Origin: Alcanivoracaceae bacterium
Lineage (GTDB): Bacteria > Pseudomonadota > Gammaproteobacteria > Pseudomonadales > Alcanivoracaceae
NCBI GenBank assembly: GCA_029212745.1
Contig: JARGOL010000002.1
Location: 85,135-149,134, forward strand
Length of the DNA: 64,000 nt
Direction of reading: 5' to 3'
Each line of letters opens with the position of its first letter. Position 1 is the stretch's first letter. A program made the position numbers and the translations under genes. The notes beneath the pieces are model-generated. The model was not told where the DNA came from. It did no database searches and saw only the letters and a program-made list of their open reading frames with translations. Below, piece after piece: positions 44,201 through 52,538 of this stretch.

Positions 44201-45112
44201 TTACAGAAAGCGTTTGCCGAACGCGTGGTCACACCGGTGACAGCGACTGAGGAACCGGCGCAAGTATCCACAAGCTGGTGTTTCGGCCAGGTCGCCGAGC
44301 AGCAGACAAGAAACCAGGGCGGTATCAGTGTGCGTCTGTACCCGGCACTGGACGATGCGGGCGACGGCGCGCGCCTGGGTAATTTTGCCAGCCAGGCCGA
44401 GGCAGACTGGCACATGTGGCAGGGTGTCTCCCGGCTGCTGCTTTGTGCCACCACGCAGCAGACACGCACCCTGCGCCAGCACAACCGGCGCCAGCCCGCG
44501 TGGCAGGCGCTGTCGGCGGACCGGGCGCTGGGCGGCGATAGTATCCCCGAGCAGGCCCTGGTGCGTGCAGCTGCTGATCATTTCGGCGCCAGCGCAGTGG
44601 TGCGGGACGAAGCGGCGTTTGCGGCGCTGCTGAATGGCGGACGCGGTGACTGGCTGGAAGCCGGCCAGCGCTGGTTTGACCGCACCGGACGCATGCTTGC
44701 GCGTTACCGCGCAATCCGAAAGCAGCTGGACCGGGACTTTCCACTGGCCTGGGCCCATGCGCACGGTGATATCAAAACGCAACTGGGTGGACTGGTATTT
44801 CCGGGTTTCCTGCTGGCCGTGCCGGCACCCTGGCTGGATCACTATGACCGTTTCATGGAGGCGATCCAGCGGCGACTGGAAAAGCTTTCCGGGCAGGTCA
44901 ACAAGGATCGTGCGATGGCCGCCGAGGTGCAGGAGTTCGAGGCCATGTACCGCGCCCGCGCAGGCGACAGCCCGCTGTGGGCCCTGCCTGAGCCATTGCT
45001 GCAGTTCCGTTTCATGATCGAGGAATTCCGCGTGAGCCTGTTTGCCCAGCAGTTGGGCACGTCCGTACCGGTTTCGGCGAAACGCCTGCGGGCCCAGTGG
45101 GAGCGCTGCTGA
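41270..45112 (+). CDS. hrpA: ATP-dependent RNA helicase HrpA
   Basis: 1280 residues, the usual HrpA length. Walker A is GETGSGKTTQ, the DEAH box reads IIDEAHERS, and TSATID, STNVAETSLTVPGI and QRAGRCGR give the remaining helicase motifs. The helicase-associated and OB-fold domains follow. The C-terminal 500 residues (DUF3418) are typical of proteobacterial HrpA. It rescues stalled ribosomes and remodels mRNA. The ATG at 41270 lies within the last codons of the M61 gene. Confidence 0.96.
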   Translation: MSTDSLDDLQARLEACRSRDRHALHLQIQRQRRQPDAVKLAELAARVDASAASSRARAASVPALQWPALPVCDRRDELARAIRDHQVVVVAGETGSGKTTQLPKICLSLGRGVRGLIGHTQPRRLAARAVASRVAEELGTQVGDKVGMQVRFADNTSEASLLKVMTDGILLAEIQRDRFLNAYDTLIIDEAHERSLNIDFLLGYLKQLLPRRPDLKLIITSATIDVDRFSEHFDNAPVIEVSGRSFPVTVHYRPPADDTDLPSQIETVLAEIESHERRVGRPAACDVLVFLSGERDIRDAHHHLRRCQFRDTEFLPLYARLSQKEQQRIFAGHRGRRVVLSTNVAETSLTVPGIRYVIDAGTARISRYSVQSKVQRLPVEKISQASASQRAGRCGRIMPGDCYRLYDEQDFLARPAFTDAEIQRTNLAAVILRMADLRLGDVSAFPFVDAPDPRLVRDGYRLLEELGAIAGRKLTALGRKLARLPVDPRLGRMLLEASDRQALSEALVIVSALAVQDPRERPESARQQADQAHAAFTDKQSDFLFYTNLWRWADEQRQALSRNQYEKTLRKHFLSPVRMREWRETHHQLLTLCREMKLTLSREPATFEQLHRSLLAGLLVNCLKRTEEGDWLSTRNRKPLLWPGSALSRCKGPWLMAAEQVETSRLFARTLAEIDVAWLEQAADHLVKRQYLEPHWSKKKGCVMAREQVSLFGLILRSGKRVHYGPIDPVLSRELLIREGLVAGSLREEPAFVRHNEETIEALSRKEDKLRRRDLIADEEARVMFYQERLPEGLYTLTHVLDWYRNKASDSERKALLMDADFLLGDSAGVSESGFPDVLTVEGTQFPLLYEFNPQGENDGVTVVVPVTALNQLSSERLEWLVPGLLAERIEALIRGLPKNRRRNFVPVPDYVQALCGALSPGDGSLLAAMTRELQRMTGVRVELEEWQQVAVPAYLHMRVRVMDGDRVLAQSDDLAALQKAFAERVVTPVTATEEPAQVSTSWCFGQVAEQQTRNQGGISVRLYPALDDAGDGARLGNFASQAEADWHMWQGVSRLLLCATTQQTRTLRQHNRRQPAWQALSADRALGGDSIPEQALVRAAADHFGASAVVRDEAAFAALLNGGRGDWLEAGQRWFDRTGRMLARYRAIRKQLDRDFPLAWAHAHGDIKTQLGGLVFPGFLLAVPAPWLDHYDRFMEAIQRRLEKLSGQVNKDRAMAAEVQEFEAMYRARAGDSPLWALPEPLLQFRFMIEEFRVSLFAQQLGTSVPVSAKRLRAQWERC

Positions 45113-45170
45113 GGCCTTGACCAAAACATCCGGCTTCACGAACCTGTGGTCAGGCTAATTTCTGAGGGCC

Positions 45171-45200
45171 TTTGCCAGCCGGACGATTAAACCGGATAAT
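45171..45200 (+). promoter_or_regulatory. Candidate promoter of the KAS III gene
   Basis: TTTGCC (45171-45176) and GATAAT (45195-45200) are 18 bases apart, 46 bases before the start codon. Confidence 0.35.
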
Positions 45201-45246
45201 TGCCCCTTTCTGAATATTTGGCGATTTCGCCGAGTCGAGGACAACC

Positions 45247-46380
45247 GTGACCGTATCAGACGTGGTAATCAGTGGCACCGGCCTGTGGACGCCGGAGCTT
45301 GCCATCACCAATGACGAGCTGGTGGCTTCTTTCAATGAGTACGTGGCCCGCTATAACAAACGCCATGCCGACGCCATCGAGCGCGGTGAGCGTGAGGCCC
45401 TGAGTCCCTCCAGCGCCGAGTTCATCGAAAAGGCGTCCGGCATCAAGCAGCGTTATGTGCTGGACAAGGACGGCGTGCTGGACCCGGACCGTATGTGTCC
45501 GCGCATCGCCGAGCGCCCGGATGAGCAGATTTCCGTGCAGGCCGAGATGGCGGTGAAGGCGATTCGCCAGGCCTTGGAGAATGCCGGGCGTGATGTGGCC
45601 GATGTGGATGCCGTGCTGGTGGCGTGCTCCAACATGCAACGGGCCTACCCGGCCATGGCCGCAGAGATCCAGCATTACCTGGGCATGGAGCGCGGTTGGG
45701 GCTACGACATGAATGTGGCCTGTTCTTCTGCCACGTTTGGCATACAGGCGGCCACCGATGCCCTGCGCAGCGGCAGCTCGGACTGCGTTGTCGTGGTCAA
45801 CCCCGAGATCTGCTCGGCGCACCTGGCCTGGGAAGACCGTGACTGTCACTTCATCTTTGGTGACGTGGCCACAGCAGTGGTGCTGGAGCGCAAGGAAAAG
45901 GCGACCTCTGCCAAGCAGTGGGAAGTGCTCGGCACCCGTCTGCAAACAAAGTTTTCCTCCAATATTCGCAACAACTTCGGCTTCCTCAATCGCTGTGATG
46001 AAGCCGGCGTCGGCGCTCGGGACAAGCTGTTCCGCCAGGAAGGGCGCAAGGTGTTCAAGGAAGTCTGTCCCATGGTGGCCGAGCAGATTCTTTCCCACCT
46101 GGGCGATACCGGCCTGTCACCGGAAGCCATTCGGCGCATGTGGCTGCACCAGGCCAACCTGAGCATGAATGAGCTGATTGCCAAACGGGTACTGGGTCGG
46201 CCGGCGGAGCGTGAAGAGGCGCCGGTGATCCTGGATGACTATGCCAACACCAGCTCAGCCGGCTCAATCATTGCCTTTCACAAGCATCAGGCCGGCATGG
46301 ACGTGGGTGATGTCGGCGTCATCTGCTCTTTCGGTGCCGGATACTCCATCGGCTCGGTGATCCTGCGCCGTATTGCCTGA
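45247..46380 (+). CDS. Beta-ketoacyl-ACP synthase III family enzyme
   Basis: 377 residues, thiolase fold. The Cys-His-Asn triad is complete: C159 (NVACSSATF), H301 (LHQANLS) and N334 (DYANTSSAGS). It is longer than E. coli FabH (317) and carries an insertion around residues 25-80, as in the pseudomonad/Alcanivorax-type synthases that start fatty acid synthesis or divert acyl-CoA into it. The start is GTG at 45247 after GAGGA. It stands alone between a promoter and a strong terminator. Primer (acetyl-CoA or longer acyl-CoA) cannot be read from sequence. Confidence 0.9.
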   Translation: MTVSDVVISGTGLWTPELAITNDELVASFNEYVARYNKRHADAIERGEREALSPSSAEFIEKASGIKQRYVLDKDGVLDPDRMCPRIAERPDEQISVQAEMAVKAIRQALENAGRDVADVDAVLVACSNMQRAYPAMAAEIQHYLGMERGWGYDMNVACSSATFGIQAATDALRSGSSDCVVVVNPEICSAHLAWEDRDCHFIFGDVATAVVLERKEKATSAKQWEVLGTRLQTKFSSNIRNNFGFLNRCDEAGVGARDKLFRQEGRKVFKEVCPMVAEQILSHLGDTGLSPEAIRRMWLHQANLSMNELIAKRVLGRPAEREEAPVILDDYANTSSAGSIIAFHKHQAGMDVGDVGVICSFGAGYSIGSVILRRIA

Positions 46381-46403
46381 TTGCGAAAGTGTGCGCTGCG
46401 TCA

Positions 46404-46435
46404 CAGGCCGGGCAATGCCCGGCCTGTTTCGTTTT
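46404..46435 (+). terminator. Strong rho-independent terminator after the KAS III gene
   Basis: CAGGCCGGGC-AAT-GCCCGGCCTG, a perfect 10-bp stem, followed by TTTCGTTTT. Confidence 0.92.
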
Positions 46436-46450
46436 GTAGCGCGGCACTGC

Positions 46451-46590
46451 TGTAACGTTTACTCCCCATGGGCATCTGGATAGAGTGCCAGCAAGGCGTG
46501 ATGCGGTTTCATACCGCCGTATGCCGCCTTTCCCGGCCGGGTGCCGGGGTGGCTGGATTGCTTCACAACTCAAAAATGGAGAACGTTACA
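46451..46590. repeat. 9-nt inverted repeat bracketing the hvfA leader
   Basis: TGTAACGTT at 46451-46459 is the exact reverse complement of AACGTTACA at 46582-46590. The second arm fills the spacer between the GGAGAA ribosome site and the hvfA ATG. The arms could be a paired operator or form a long-range RNA stem covering the ribosome site. Confidence 0.6.
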
Positions 46591-46950
46591 ATGGCCAAGC
46601 TGAACAAGCTCAACCCCCTCGCCGCTACCGTTGGTGCAGCATTCATGGCTGGTGCACTGTCCACCTCTGCTGTCAACGCAGCGGAGAACCCGTTCGTCAC
46701 CACCGACCTGGGTGCGGGCTACCAGGTTGCCGGCGACCACATGGAAGGCAAGTGTGGTGAAGGCAAATGCGGCGGTGAAAAGGGCAAGGAAGGTAGCTGC
46801 GGCGAAGAGAAAGGCAAGGAAGGCTCCTGCGGCGGTGAAAAAGGCAAAGAAGGTAGCTGCGGCGGAGAGAAAGGCAAGGAAGGTTCCTGCGGCGGTGAAA
46901 AAGGCGGTGAAGGCAAGTGTGGCGAGGGCAAGTGCGGTGGTTCTGCCTGA
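46591..46950 (+). CDS. hvfA: HvfA/bufferin-type RiPP metallophore precursor
   Basis: 119 residues. A signal peptide ends near SAVNA-AENPF (residues 29-32). The mature part has eight Cys at positions 55, 60, 70, 80, 90, 100, 110 and 115. Four lie in EGKCG and four in EGSCG, with GEKGKEGSCG repeated every ten residues. EGKCG Cys are the known sites that the DUF692 partner converts to oxazolone/thioamide groups that bind copper in the periplasm. The start is ATG at 46591 with GGAGAA 7 bases upstream; the longer frame from 46468 runs through the leader. hvfB follows after 28 bases. The EGSCG variants are unusual. Confidence 0.93.
   Translation: MAKLNKLNPLAATVGAAFMAGALSTSAVNAAENPFVTTDLGAGYQVAGDHMEGKCGEGKCGGEKGKEGSCGEEKGKEGSCGGEKGKEGSCGGEKGKEGSCGGEKGGEGKCGEGKCGGSA
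46771..46920 (+). repeat. Five 30-nt coding repeats in hvfA
   Basis: Units of 30 nt (10 codons each ending in the modified Cys) run from residue 61 to 110. The units differ by a few bases, mostly synonymous, which suggests growth by unit duplication followed by drift. Confidence 0.85.
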
Positions 46951-46978
46951 GCCGGTTGCCTGAGAAAGGACTGAGCTG

Positions 46979-47824
46979 ATGACTTATCCCGTCAACGGCG
47001 CAGGCCTTGGTCTGCGGCGGCCCCTGATGGGGCCGCTTGCAGAGGCCGCCGATGCTCCTGAAAGGGTGGATTTCCTTGAAGTGGCACCGGAAAACTGGAT
47101 TCCCATGGGCGGCAGTCTCGGCAAGCAGTTCCGGGCGTTCACGGAGCGCTACCCGTTTGTCTGCCATGGCCTCTCCCTGTCGCTGGGCAGTCCGTCGCCA
47201 CTGGACATGGACCTGCTCTCTGCCATCAAGGCCTTCCTGGCCCGACACAAGGTGCGCTGTTACACCGAGCACCTCAGTTACTGTTCGGATCATGGCCATC
47301 TATACGACCTGATGCCGATTCCCTTTACCGAAGATGCGGTGCATTACGTTGCCGGGCGCATTCGCCAGGTGCAGGACGTACTGGAGCAGCGCATTGGCAT
47401 TGAGCATGTCAGTTATTACGCCATGCCGCATGCCGAGATGACCGAGCTGGAGTTCGTCAACGCCGTGCTCGAAGAGGCCGACTGTGGCCTGTTGCTGGAC
47501 GTCAATAACGCCTATGTCAACGGCATCAACCATGGCTATGATCCGCAGGCGTTTATCAGTGGCCTGCCGGCCGAGCGCATCATGTATGTGCATGTGGCCG
47601 GACACTATGATGAGGCCGAGGACCTGAAAGTGGATACCCACGGGGCTGACGTCATCGATCCCGTGTGGTCCTTGCTGGCGTTCGCCTATGAGCAGTTCGG
47701 GCCGCTGCCCACCCTGCTGGAGCGGGATTTCAACCTGCCGCCACTGCCACAGCTGTTTGCCGAACTGGATACCATCCGCGGCTACCAGGGCCACGGCCAG
47801 ATGCGCAGGAAGGCCCATGAGTGA
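46979..47824 (+). CDS. hvfB: DUF692 multinuclear non-heme iron oxidase (MNIO), RiPP-modifying
   Basis: 281 residues, TIM-barrel MNIO. Candidate iron ligands are all visible: H63, E97/H98 (YTEHLSY), D174 with N176/N177 ([10 protein letters not shown]), H205 and H209 (HVAGH), D219/H221 (DTHG) and E248 (LLERDFN). It modifies Cys in the HvfA core using O2. The gene follows hvfA directly, and its end overlaps hvfC by 8 bases. Cytosolic, acting before export of HvfA. ATG at 46979 with AGGA upstream. Confidence 0.93.
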   Translation: MTYPVNGAGLGLRRPLMGPLAEAADAPERVDFLEVAPENWIPMGGSLGKQFRAFTERYPFVCHGLSLSLGSPSPLDMDLLSAIKAFLARHKVRCYTEHLSYCSDHGHLYDLMPIPFTEDAVHYVAGRIRQVQDVLEQRIGIEHVSYYAMPHAEMTELEFVNAVLEEADCGLLLDVNNAYVNGINHGYDPQAFISGLPAERIMYVHVAGHYDEAEDLKVDTHGADVIDPVWSLLAFAYEQFGPLPTLLERDFNLPPLPQLFAELDTIRGYQGHGQMRRKAHE

Positions 47825-48590
47825 GGCCGGGTTCCAGCGCATCCAGCGCCAGTTCGCTGCCCATATTCGCGACCCGCGTTGTCCTGCTCCCGGGGATATC
47901 GAGGATCGCCGGCTGGCCATCTACCGCGACCTTTTCTACAACAACATCGAGAGTTTTCTTCACCAGGGCTTCCCGGTGCTGCGCGCGGTGCTGGATGACC
48001 AGCAGTGGCATGCCCTGGTCCGAGCCTTCCTTGAAGAGCATGGCTGCAGCAGCCCTTATTTTGTCCGTATACCGGAAGAGTTTGTCAGCTGGCTGGCGTC
48101 GCGTTCGATGGCAGCGTACCCCGACTGGCTGGTAGAGCTGGCCCATTACGAGTACATGGAGCTTGCCATTGCCGTGGCCGACGAGGACTTCCCTGCCCAG
48201 GGCATCAACGCTGGCGGTGACATGATGCTGGCAGCCCCGGTGGTATCGCCGCTGGCCTGTGTGCTCTCTTACCAGTGGCCGGTACAGCGTATTGGGCCCG
48301 CCTGGCAACCCGCCGGGAAAGAGCCGGTCTGGCTGTTGGTACACCGGGACCGCGAGGACCAGGTGCGATTCACCGAGATCAATGCGGTGACTGCCCGTTT
48401 GCTGACGTTGTGCCAGGAACAGCCGCTGCTTTCAGGGCGCGATGTGCTGTGTCAGCTGGCGGAGGAACTGGGGCAGGATGCGCAAACGGTGTGCGAGTTC
48501 GGCGCAGACCTTTTCCGCGATTTGCGGGCAGCGGACATCATCCTTGGCACGCGACTGGATACCATCAACAACCTGCAACAGGAACAGTAA
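47817..48590 (+). CDS. hvfC: DUF2063 partner protein, HvfC
   Basis: 257 residues. The N-terminal DUF2063 domain has [17 protein letters not shown] and GFPVLRAVL, and the C-terminal domain carries winged-helix-like segments. HvfC/BufC delivers the precursor to the MNIO enzyme and forms a complex with it. The ATG at 47817 overlaps the hvfB stop (ATGAGTGA), so the two are coupled. The DoxX gene follows 3 bases after its stop. Confidence 0.92.
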   Translation: MSEAGFQRIQRQFAAHIRDPRCPAPGDIEDRRLAIYRDLFYNNIESFLHQGFPVLRAVLDDQQWHALVRAFLEEHGCSSPYFVRIPEEFVSWLASRSMAAYPDWLVELAHYEYMELAIAVADEDFPAQGINAGGDMMLAAPVVSPLACVLSYQWPVQRIGPAWQPAGKEPVWLLVHRDREDQVRFTEINAVTARLLTLCQEQPLLSGRDVLCQLAEELGQDAQTVCEFGADLFRDLRAADIILGTRLDTINNLQQEQ

Positions 48591-48593
48591 GGC

Positions 48594-49262
48594 ATGGCCC
48601 AACCTGTCTATGCGCTCAACCGCCTGCATGATCTGCTCAACCGTTTCCGTGCACTGGATTTCCTGGCGCCGCTGGCCATCCGGCTGTACCTGGCTCCTGT
48701 GATGCTGGTGGCGGGCTGGCACAAGGTGGAAAACTTTGATTCCGTGGTGCAGTGGTTTGGCAATACGGAATGGGGTCTGGGATTGCCCATGCCCGCCGTG
48801 ATGCTGTCCCTGGCCATCATTGCCGAGCTGGCCGGGGGGGTACTGATCCTGGTCGGCCTGGCGACACGGTACGCCGCATTGCCACTGATATTTACCATGC
48901 TAGTGGCCGCTGTGACTGCGCACTGGGATAACGGCTGGTTTGCCATCGCACCGTCTGATCCGGCCACATCGGCGGCGCGGCCGCTGGCTGCCCTTGGCAT
49001 TGACGGCGCCGAACAGAGCCTTGCCAACAGTGAGCAGGTTGCGGCGCGCCTGGAACAAGCACGCAGTCTGCTCCGTGAGAATGGTGACTACAGTTGGCTG
49101 ACCGCAAAGGGCAGCTACGTCATCCTCAACAACGGCATCGAGTTTGCGACCACCTACCTGATCATGCTGCTGGTACTGTTCTTCGGTGGGGCGGGGCGTT
49201 TCTTCAGTGTCGATTACTGGATTGCTTCACGGTTCCGGGATTACCAGGAAGATATCGTCTGA
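48594..49262 (+). CDS. hvfD: DoxX family membrane protein of the hvf operon
   Basis: 222 residues with four hydrophobic helices (about 25-45, 66-90, 90-105 and 185-205), starting from a DoxX motif (LDFLAPLAIRLYLAPVMLVAGWHK). A soluble insert lies at about 110-175, facing the periplasm. DoxX is the usual fourth member of hvfABC operons and is thought to work in redox or export of the metallophore, though this is unproven. The hvfD symbol follows its operon position. Confidence 0.87.
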   Translation: MAQPVYALNRLHDLLNRFRALDFLAPLAIRLYLAPVMLVAGWHKVENFDSVVQWFGNTEWGLGLPMPAVMLSLAIIAELAGGVLILVGLATRYAALPLIFTMLVAAVTAHWDNGWFAIAPSDPATSAARPLAALGIDGAEQSLANSEQVAARLEQARSLLRENGDYSWLTAKGSYVILNNGIEFATTYLIMLLVLFFGGAGRFFSVDYWIASRFRDYQEDIV

Positions 49263-49335
49263 CACCGGCCTGATGCGGTATGCTCAGCGACGCCGGCCTG
49301 ACGGGCCGGCGCTGTCTTTCCAGGGGGTAGTGGTT

Positions 49336-50070
49336 GTGTCTTTTACCGTGCGAATGAACGTTGTCCTTGTGGCGTGCCTGTTGCTGGCCACTCCGGTGCA
49401 GGCGCGTGAGGTGGAAGACCCGTGGCAGGGCGTCAATCGCAAGATATTCGCCTTCAACGAGGGCTTCGACCGCTACTTGCTGAAGCCGGTGGCCAAGGGC
49501 TACAAGAAAGTCACCCCCACTGTGGTGGACAACTCGATCAGCCGTTTCTTTGCCAACCTGGCGGACCTGCGCAGCAGTGTGCATGGCGTGCTCCAGTGGG
49601 AGTGGGGCAATGCCGGCAATAACATGGGGCGCTTCGTGGTCAACAGCACGGTGGGTATTGCCGGCCTGTTCGATGCGGCGACCGACCTTGGGCTGCGCAA
49701 GACCAATGAGGACATGGGCCTGACATTTGCCCAGTGGGGTATCGGCGAGGGGCCATACCTGGTGCTGCCGTTCCTGGGTTCCTCAACCGTACGGGATGCC
49801 GTTGGCCTGATTCCGGATGACTGGTTGCGCGCGCGCCACTATATCGATCATGACCCGACCCGCTTCAGTGTCACTGCCGTTTACGTGGTCGATTTGCGCG
49901 CCGACCTCCTCGACGTCGAACGGGCGATCAGCGGTGACCGGTATATCTTCCTGCGCGATTTCTACCTGAACAGCCGCCGTCTTGCGGCCGGGGAAGCGCC
50001 ACCGGAGGATGATTTTGGCAGTGAACTGCCCGCCGGCGACTGGGACGACGCTGGCGACGACGGCTGGTGA
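49336..50070 (+). CDS. mlaA: MlaA/VacJ family protein
   Basis: 244 residues from a GTG start with a GGGG ribosome site 8 bases upstream. The motifs DPWQGVNRKIFAFNEGFD, FFANLADLRSSVHGVLQ and LVLPFLGSSTVRD identify the outer membrane phospholipid-asymmetry protein MlaA. The signal region ends ATPVQA, which suggests cleavage by signal peptidase I. The only Cys (LVAC, before LLLATP) sits inside the hydrophobic core, so the usual lipoprotein anchor is doubtful. An acidic tail (about 20 residues) follows. It is separate from mlaBCDEF genes. Confidence 0.88.
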   Translation: MSFTVRMNVVLVACLLLATPVQAREVEDPWQGVNRKIFAFNEGFDRYLLKPVAKGYKKVTPTVVDNSISRFFANLADLRSSVHGVLQWEWGNAGNNMGRFVVNSTVGIAGLFDAATDLGLRKTNEDMGLTFAQWGIGEGPYLVLPFLGSSTVRDAVGLIPDDWLRARHYIDHDPTRFSVTAVYVVDLRADLLDVERAISGDRYIFLRDFYLNSRRLAAGEAPPEDDFGSELPAGDWDDAGDDGW

Positions 50071-50073
50071 TCG

Positions 50074-50517
50074 TCAGCGGGGTGGTTCGCTGGCAAGCTT
50101 TCCGCGGATAAAGTCGCTGTGCGAGACGTACAGCAGGTCAGCCACCTTGCGGATCACGTATTCCTCGTAGTGATGGCCCTCGACATCCGCATGGGCGATT
50201 TCCCACATGTCATGAACCAGCTGGGCCCGCTTCTCGGCTGACCACTGGCGCCGGATGGCCATCACCAGCTCGTGATAGTCAGTGGCGTCCTCGGCCTGCT
50301 GGCGTGCAGCATCCAGCAGCTCACCGGCTTCCGTGTCCGGCAGCGACCAGCGGCGTGCAAACAGCGTCACCATATGGGTCAGTTCCTCGCTCGCCAATGT
50401 GCCGTCGGCACGTGCCACTTCGTACATGAGCGCCGCGGCCGCGAGTCGGTCATCGCCCCGGTCGGTTTCCTGGTGCGTCACTTTTTCGGTCAGTGCCTGC
50501 AGCCATTTGCCAATCAT
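50074..50517 (-). CDS. TerB family protein
   Basis: 147 residues, all-helical. The segments LAAAALMYEVARADGTLASEE and LVHDMWEIAHADVEGH match the duplicated TerB metal-binding helices (acidic pairs ADG and ADV). The family is named for tellurite resistance but is broad; here no other ter genes are present. The gene overlaps the transaldolase gene by 4 bases (ATGA), so it is translated with it. Cytosolic. Converges on mlaA with 3 bases between stops. Confidence 0.85.
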   Translation of the reverse strand: MIGKWLQALTEKVTHQETDRGDDRLAAAALMYEVARADGTLASEELTHMVTLFARRWSLPDTEAGELLDAARQQAEDATDYHELVMAIRRQWSAEKRAQLVHDMWEIAHADVEGHHYEEYVIRKVADLLYVSHSDFIRGKLASEPPR

Positions 50518-51467
50518 GCGCCCGGCTCCTGCAGCAGCCGCTCGAGTGCCTGCTGGTCAGCAACGAAGCGCCGGATACCGTCGGCCAGCAGGTCATTGGC
50601 CATGGCGTTATCGTTCAGTGCATAGCGGAACGCCGACTCGGTGAGTGCCGGTGGTTCCGGGCCAACATTGCTGCTTTCCGGCAGTTCCAGCGCGCGCTGA
50701 AGAGTGCCCTGGTCGGCCATCAATTGCTCCAGCAGGTCTGGGGCGATGGTGAGCTTGTCGCAGCCGGCCAGTGCCTCGATCTGGCCGACGTTGCGGAAGC
50801 TCGCGCCCATGACGATGGTGTCCAGGCCGCGGCTCTTGAACTCCTGGTAGATGCGTTTCACAGACTGCACGCCCGGATCCGACTGGGGATCGCTGATGGC
50901 GGTGCCGTGTTTGACATGCCAGTCGTGAATACGGCCAACGAACGGTGATACCAGGGTGGCACCGGCTTCTGCGGCGGCAATGGCCTGCTCCAGTGAAAAC
51001 AGCAGCGTGATATTGCAGCGCAGTCCTTCTTCTTCCAGAACCTCGCAGGCACGGATGCCTTCCCAGGTGGCAGCAATCTTGATCAGGAAACGGTCGCGGC
51101 TGACGCCCAGCTCCCGGTAGAGCAGGGCAATACGGCGCGCCCGCGCGACGGTGGCGGCGGTATCGAAAGACAGGCGTGCGTCCACTTCCGTGGAAACCAC
51201 GCCGGGAATGTGCCGCAGTATCTGTTCCCCGGTGAGGGTGGCGAAGGCGTCAGCGAGCCAGGTCACATCGTCCGTTGGCGATAACTGGCCTGCGAATTTC
51301 ATGGCCTCGCCCAGCAGGTGACGGTAATCCGGGTTCTGTGCTGTTTTCAGCAACAGGGACGGGTTGGTGGTGGCATCTTCCGGCAACAGCGTCCGGATGC
51401 TGTCAAGGTCGCCGCTGTCGGCCACCAGGCTGGTCCAGCCCGCCAGTTGTTCGCGTTTGTTGGTCAT
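50514..51467 (-). CDS. tal: Transaldolase
   Basis: 317 residues, TalB type. DATTNPSLLLKTAQ near the N-terminus and LIKIAATWEG with the Schiff-base Lys are diagnostic, as is VSPFVGRIHDWH. It moves a dihydroxyacetone unit between sugar phosphates in the pentose phosphate pathway. The ATG (complement 51465-51467) gives MTNKREQLAGW, the usual start. It sits 47 bases after dusA on the same strand and overlaps the TerB-like gene. Confidence 0.95.
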   Translation of the reverse strand: MTNKREQLAGWTSLVADSGDLDSIRTLLPEDATTNPSLLLKTAQNPDYRHLLGEAMKFAGQLSPTDDVTWLADAFATLTGEQILRHIPGVVSTEVDARLSFDTAATVARARRIALLYRELGVSRDRFLIKIAATWEGIRACEVLEEEGLRCNITLLFSLEQAIAAAEAGATLVSPFVGRIHDWHVKHGTAISDPQSDPGVQSVKRIYQEFKSRGLDTIVMGASFRNVGQIEALAGCDKLTIAPDLLEQLMADQGTLQRALELPESSNVGPEPPALTESAFRYALNDNAMANDLLADGIRRFVADQQALERLLQEPGA

Positions 51468-51514
51468 GTCCACATACTTCCGTAGTTGTCCCGCAGGGCA
51501 CACATCACTGTGCG

Positions 51515-52498
51515 TCACGCCGGGATGTGTTGCAACGCATCCAGCAGTATGCCCGGGCGGGTGTCCTGGCGATGCATGTTTTCGCTCAGGTGCCGGCGGA
51601 ATGCCCGGGCTCCCGGAACGCCCTGGAACAGGTTGAGCACATGGCGCAGGGCATGCTTTGGATGGTGCCCCTGGCTGAAGCGTGACTCCACGTAGGCCGC
51701 ATAGGCACGACAGACATCCGTTCGCTCGGGCAATGGGTGCTGGTCATCAAATACCACGGCATCTGCCTCGCGCAGGAACCACGGGTTCTGGTAGGCCTCG
51801 CGGCCGATCATCACCCCGTCCACCTGGTGCAGGTGGTTGCGGACCTCGTCAAAGTTGCGAATGCCGCCATTGATGACCACTTCAATATCGGGAAAGTCCT
51901 GCTTGATGCGATAGGCGCGGTCGTAGACCAGTGGCGGTATTTCCCGGTTCTCCTTCGGCGACAGGCCGGAAAGGATGGCCTTGCGGGCATGGATGGTGAA
52001 GCTTGTGCAGCCCGCGGCGCGCACGGTGTCGATGAAGCGGAACAGGAATTCGTATTCATCCTGGTCATCAATGCCGATACGGGTCTTGACGGTGACCGGC
52101 GCGCGACTGTTTTCACTCATGGCGGCCACGCACTCGGCCACCAGCGCGGGCTCGGCCATCAGGCAGGCGCCGAAGCTGCCATTCTGCACCCGGTCGGAGG
52201 GGCAGCCCACGTTCAGGTTGATCTCGTCATAATTGAAGGGCGCGGCGATGTGGCAGGCTTTTGCCAGCAATGACGGATCACTGCCACCCAGTTGCAGGGC
52301 CACGGGGTGTTCAGGGGTGTTGTAGGCGAGCAGCCGTTCGGGGTCGCCATGCAGCAGCGCGTGAGCCGTCACCATTTCGGTGTACAGCAGGGTGTGCCGG
52401 GAAATCAGGCGCGCCAGGTAGCGATAGTCCCGCGTAGTCCAATCCATCATGGGCGCGACGGACAGGCGCCGGTCCGGGGGCGATGTGGTTGTGCTCAT
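51515..52498 (-). CDS. dusA: tRNA-dihydrouridine(20/20a) synthase
   Basis: 327 residues, FMN-dependent TIM barrel. APMMDWTTRDYRYLAR at the start, the active-site Cys in LNVGCPSDRVQNGSFGACLM and VKTRIGIDD are typical of DusA rather than DusB or DusC. It reduces uridines 20 and 20a in the D loop. ATG at complement 52496-52498. Confidence 0.95.
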   Translation of the reverse strand: MSTTTSPPDRRLSVAPMMDWTTRDYRYLARLISRHTLLYTEMVTAHALLHGDPERLLAYNTPEHPVALQLGGSDPSLLAKACHIAAPFNYDEINLNVGCPSDRVQNGSFGACLMAEPALVAECVAAMSENSRAPVTVKTRIGIDDQDEYEFLFRFIDTVRAAGCTSFTIHARKAILSGLSPKENREIPPLVYDRAYRIKQDFPDIEVVINGGIRNFDEVRNHLHQVDGVMIGREAYQNPWFLREADAVVFDDQHPLPERTDVCRAYAAYVESRFSQGHHPKHALRHVLNLFQGVPGARAFRRHLSENMHRQDTRPGILLDALQHIPA

Positions 52499-52538
52499 GG
52501 GCGGCGAGTGTACCGCAAAGGCGCGTCAGGATCGCCTG

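Noticed and set aside
46697..47299. Minus-strand ORF with Pro/Ser-rich repeats opposite hvfA
   Set aside because: Its repeats are the reverse reading of the EGxCG coding repeats; hvfA has signal peptide, ribosome site and operon context.
50074..50517. Tellurite resistance function
   Set aside because: Only a TerB-like fold is present; no other ter genes are nearby and the gene is coupled to transaldolase.
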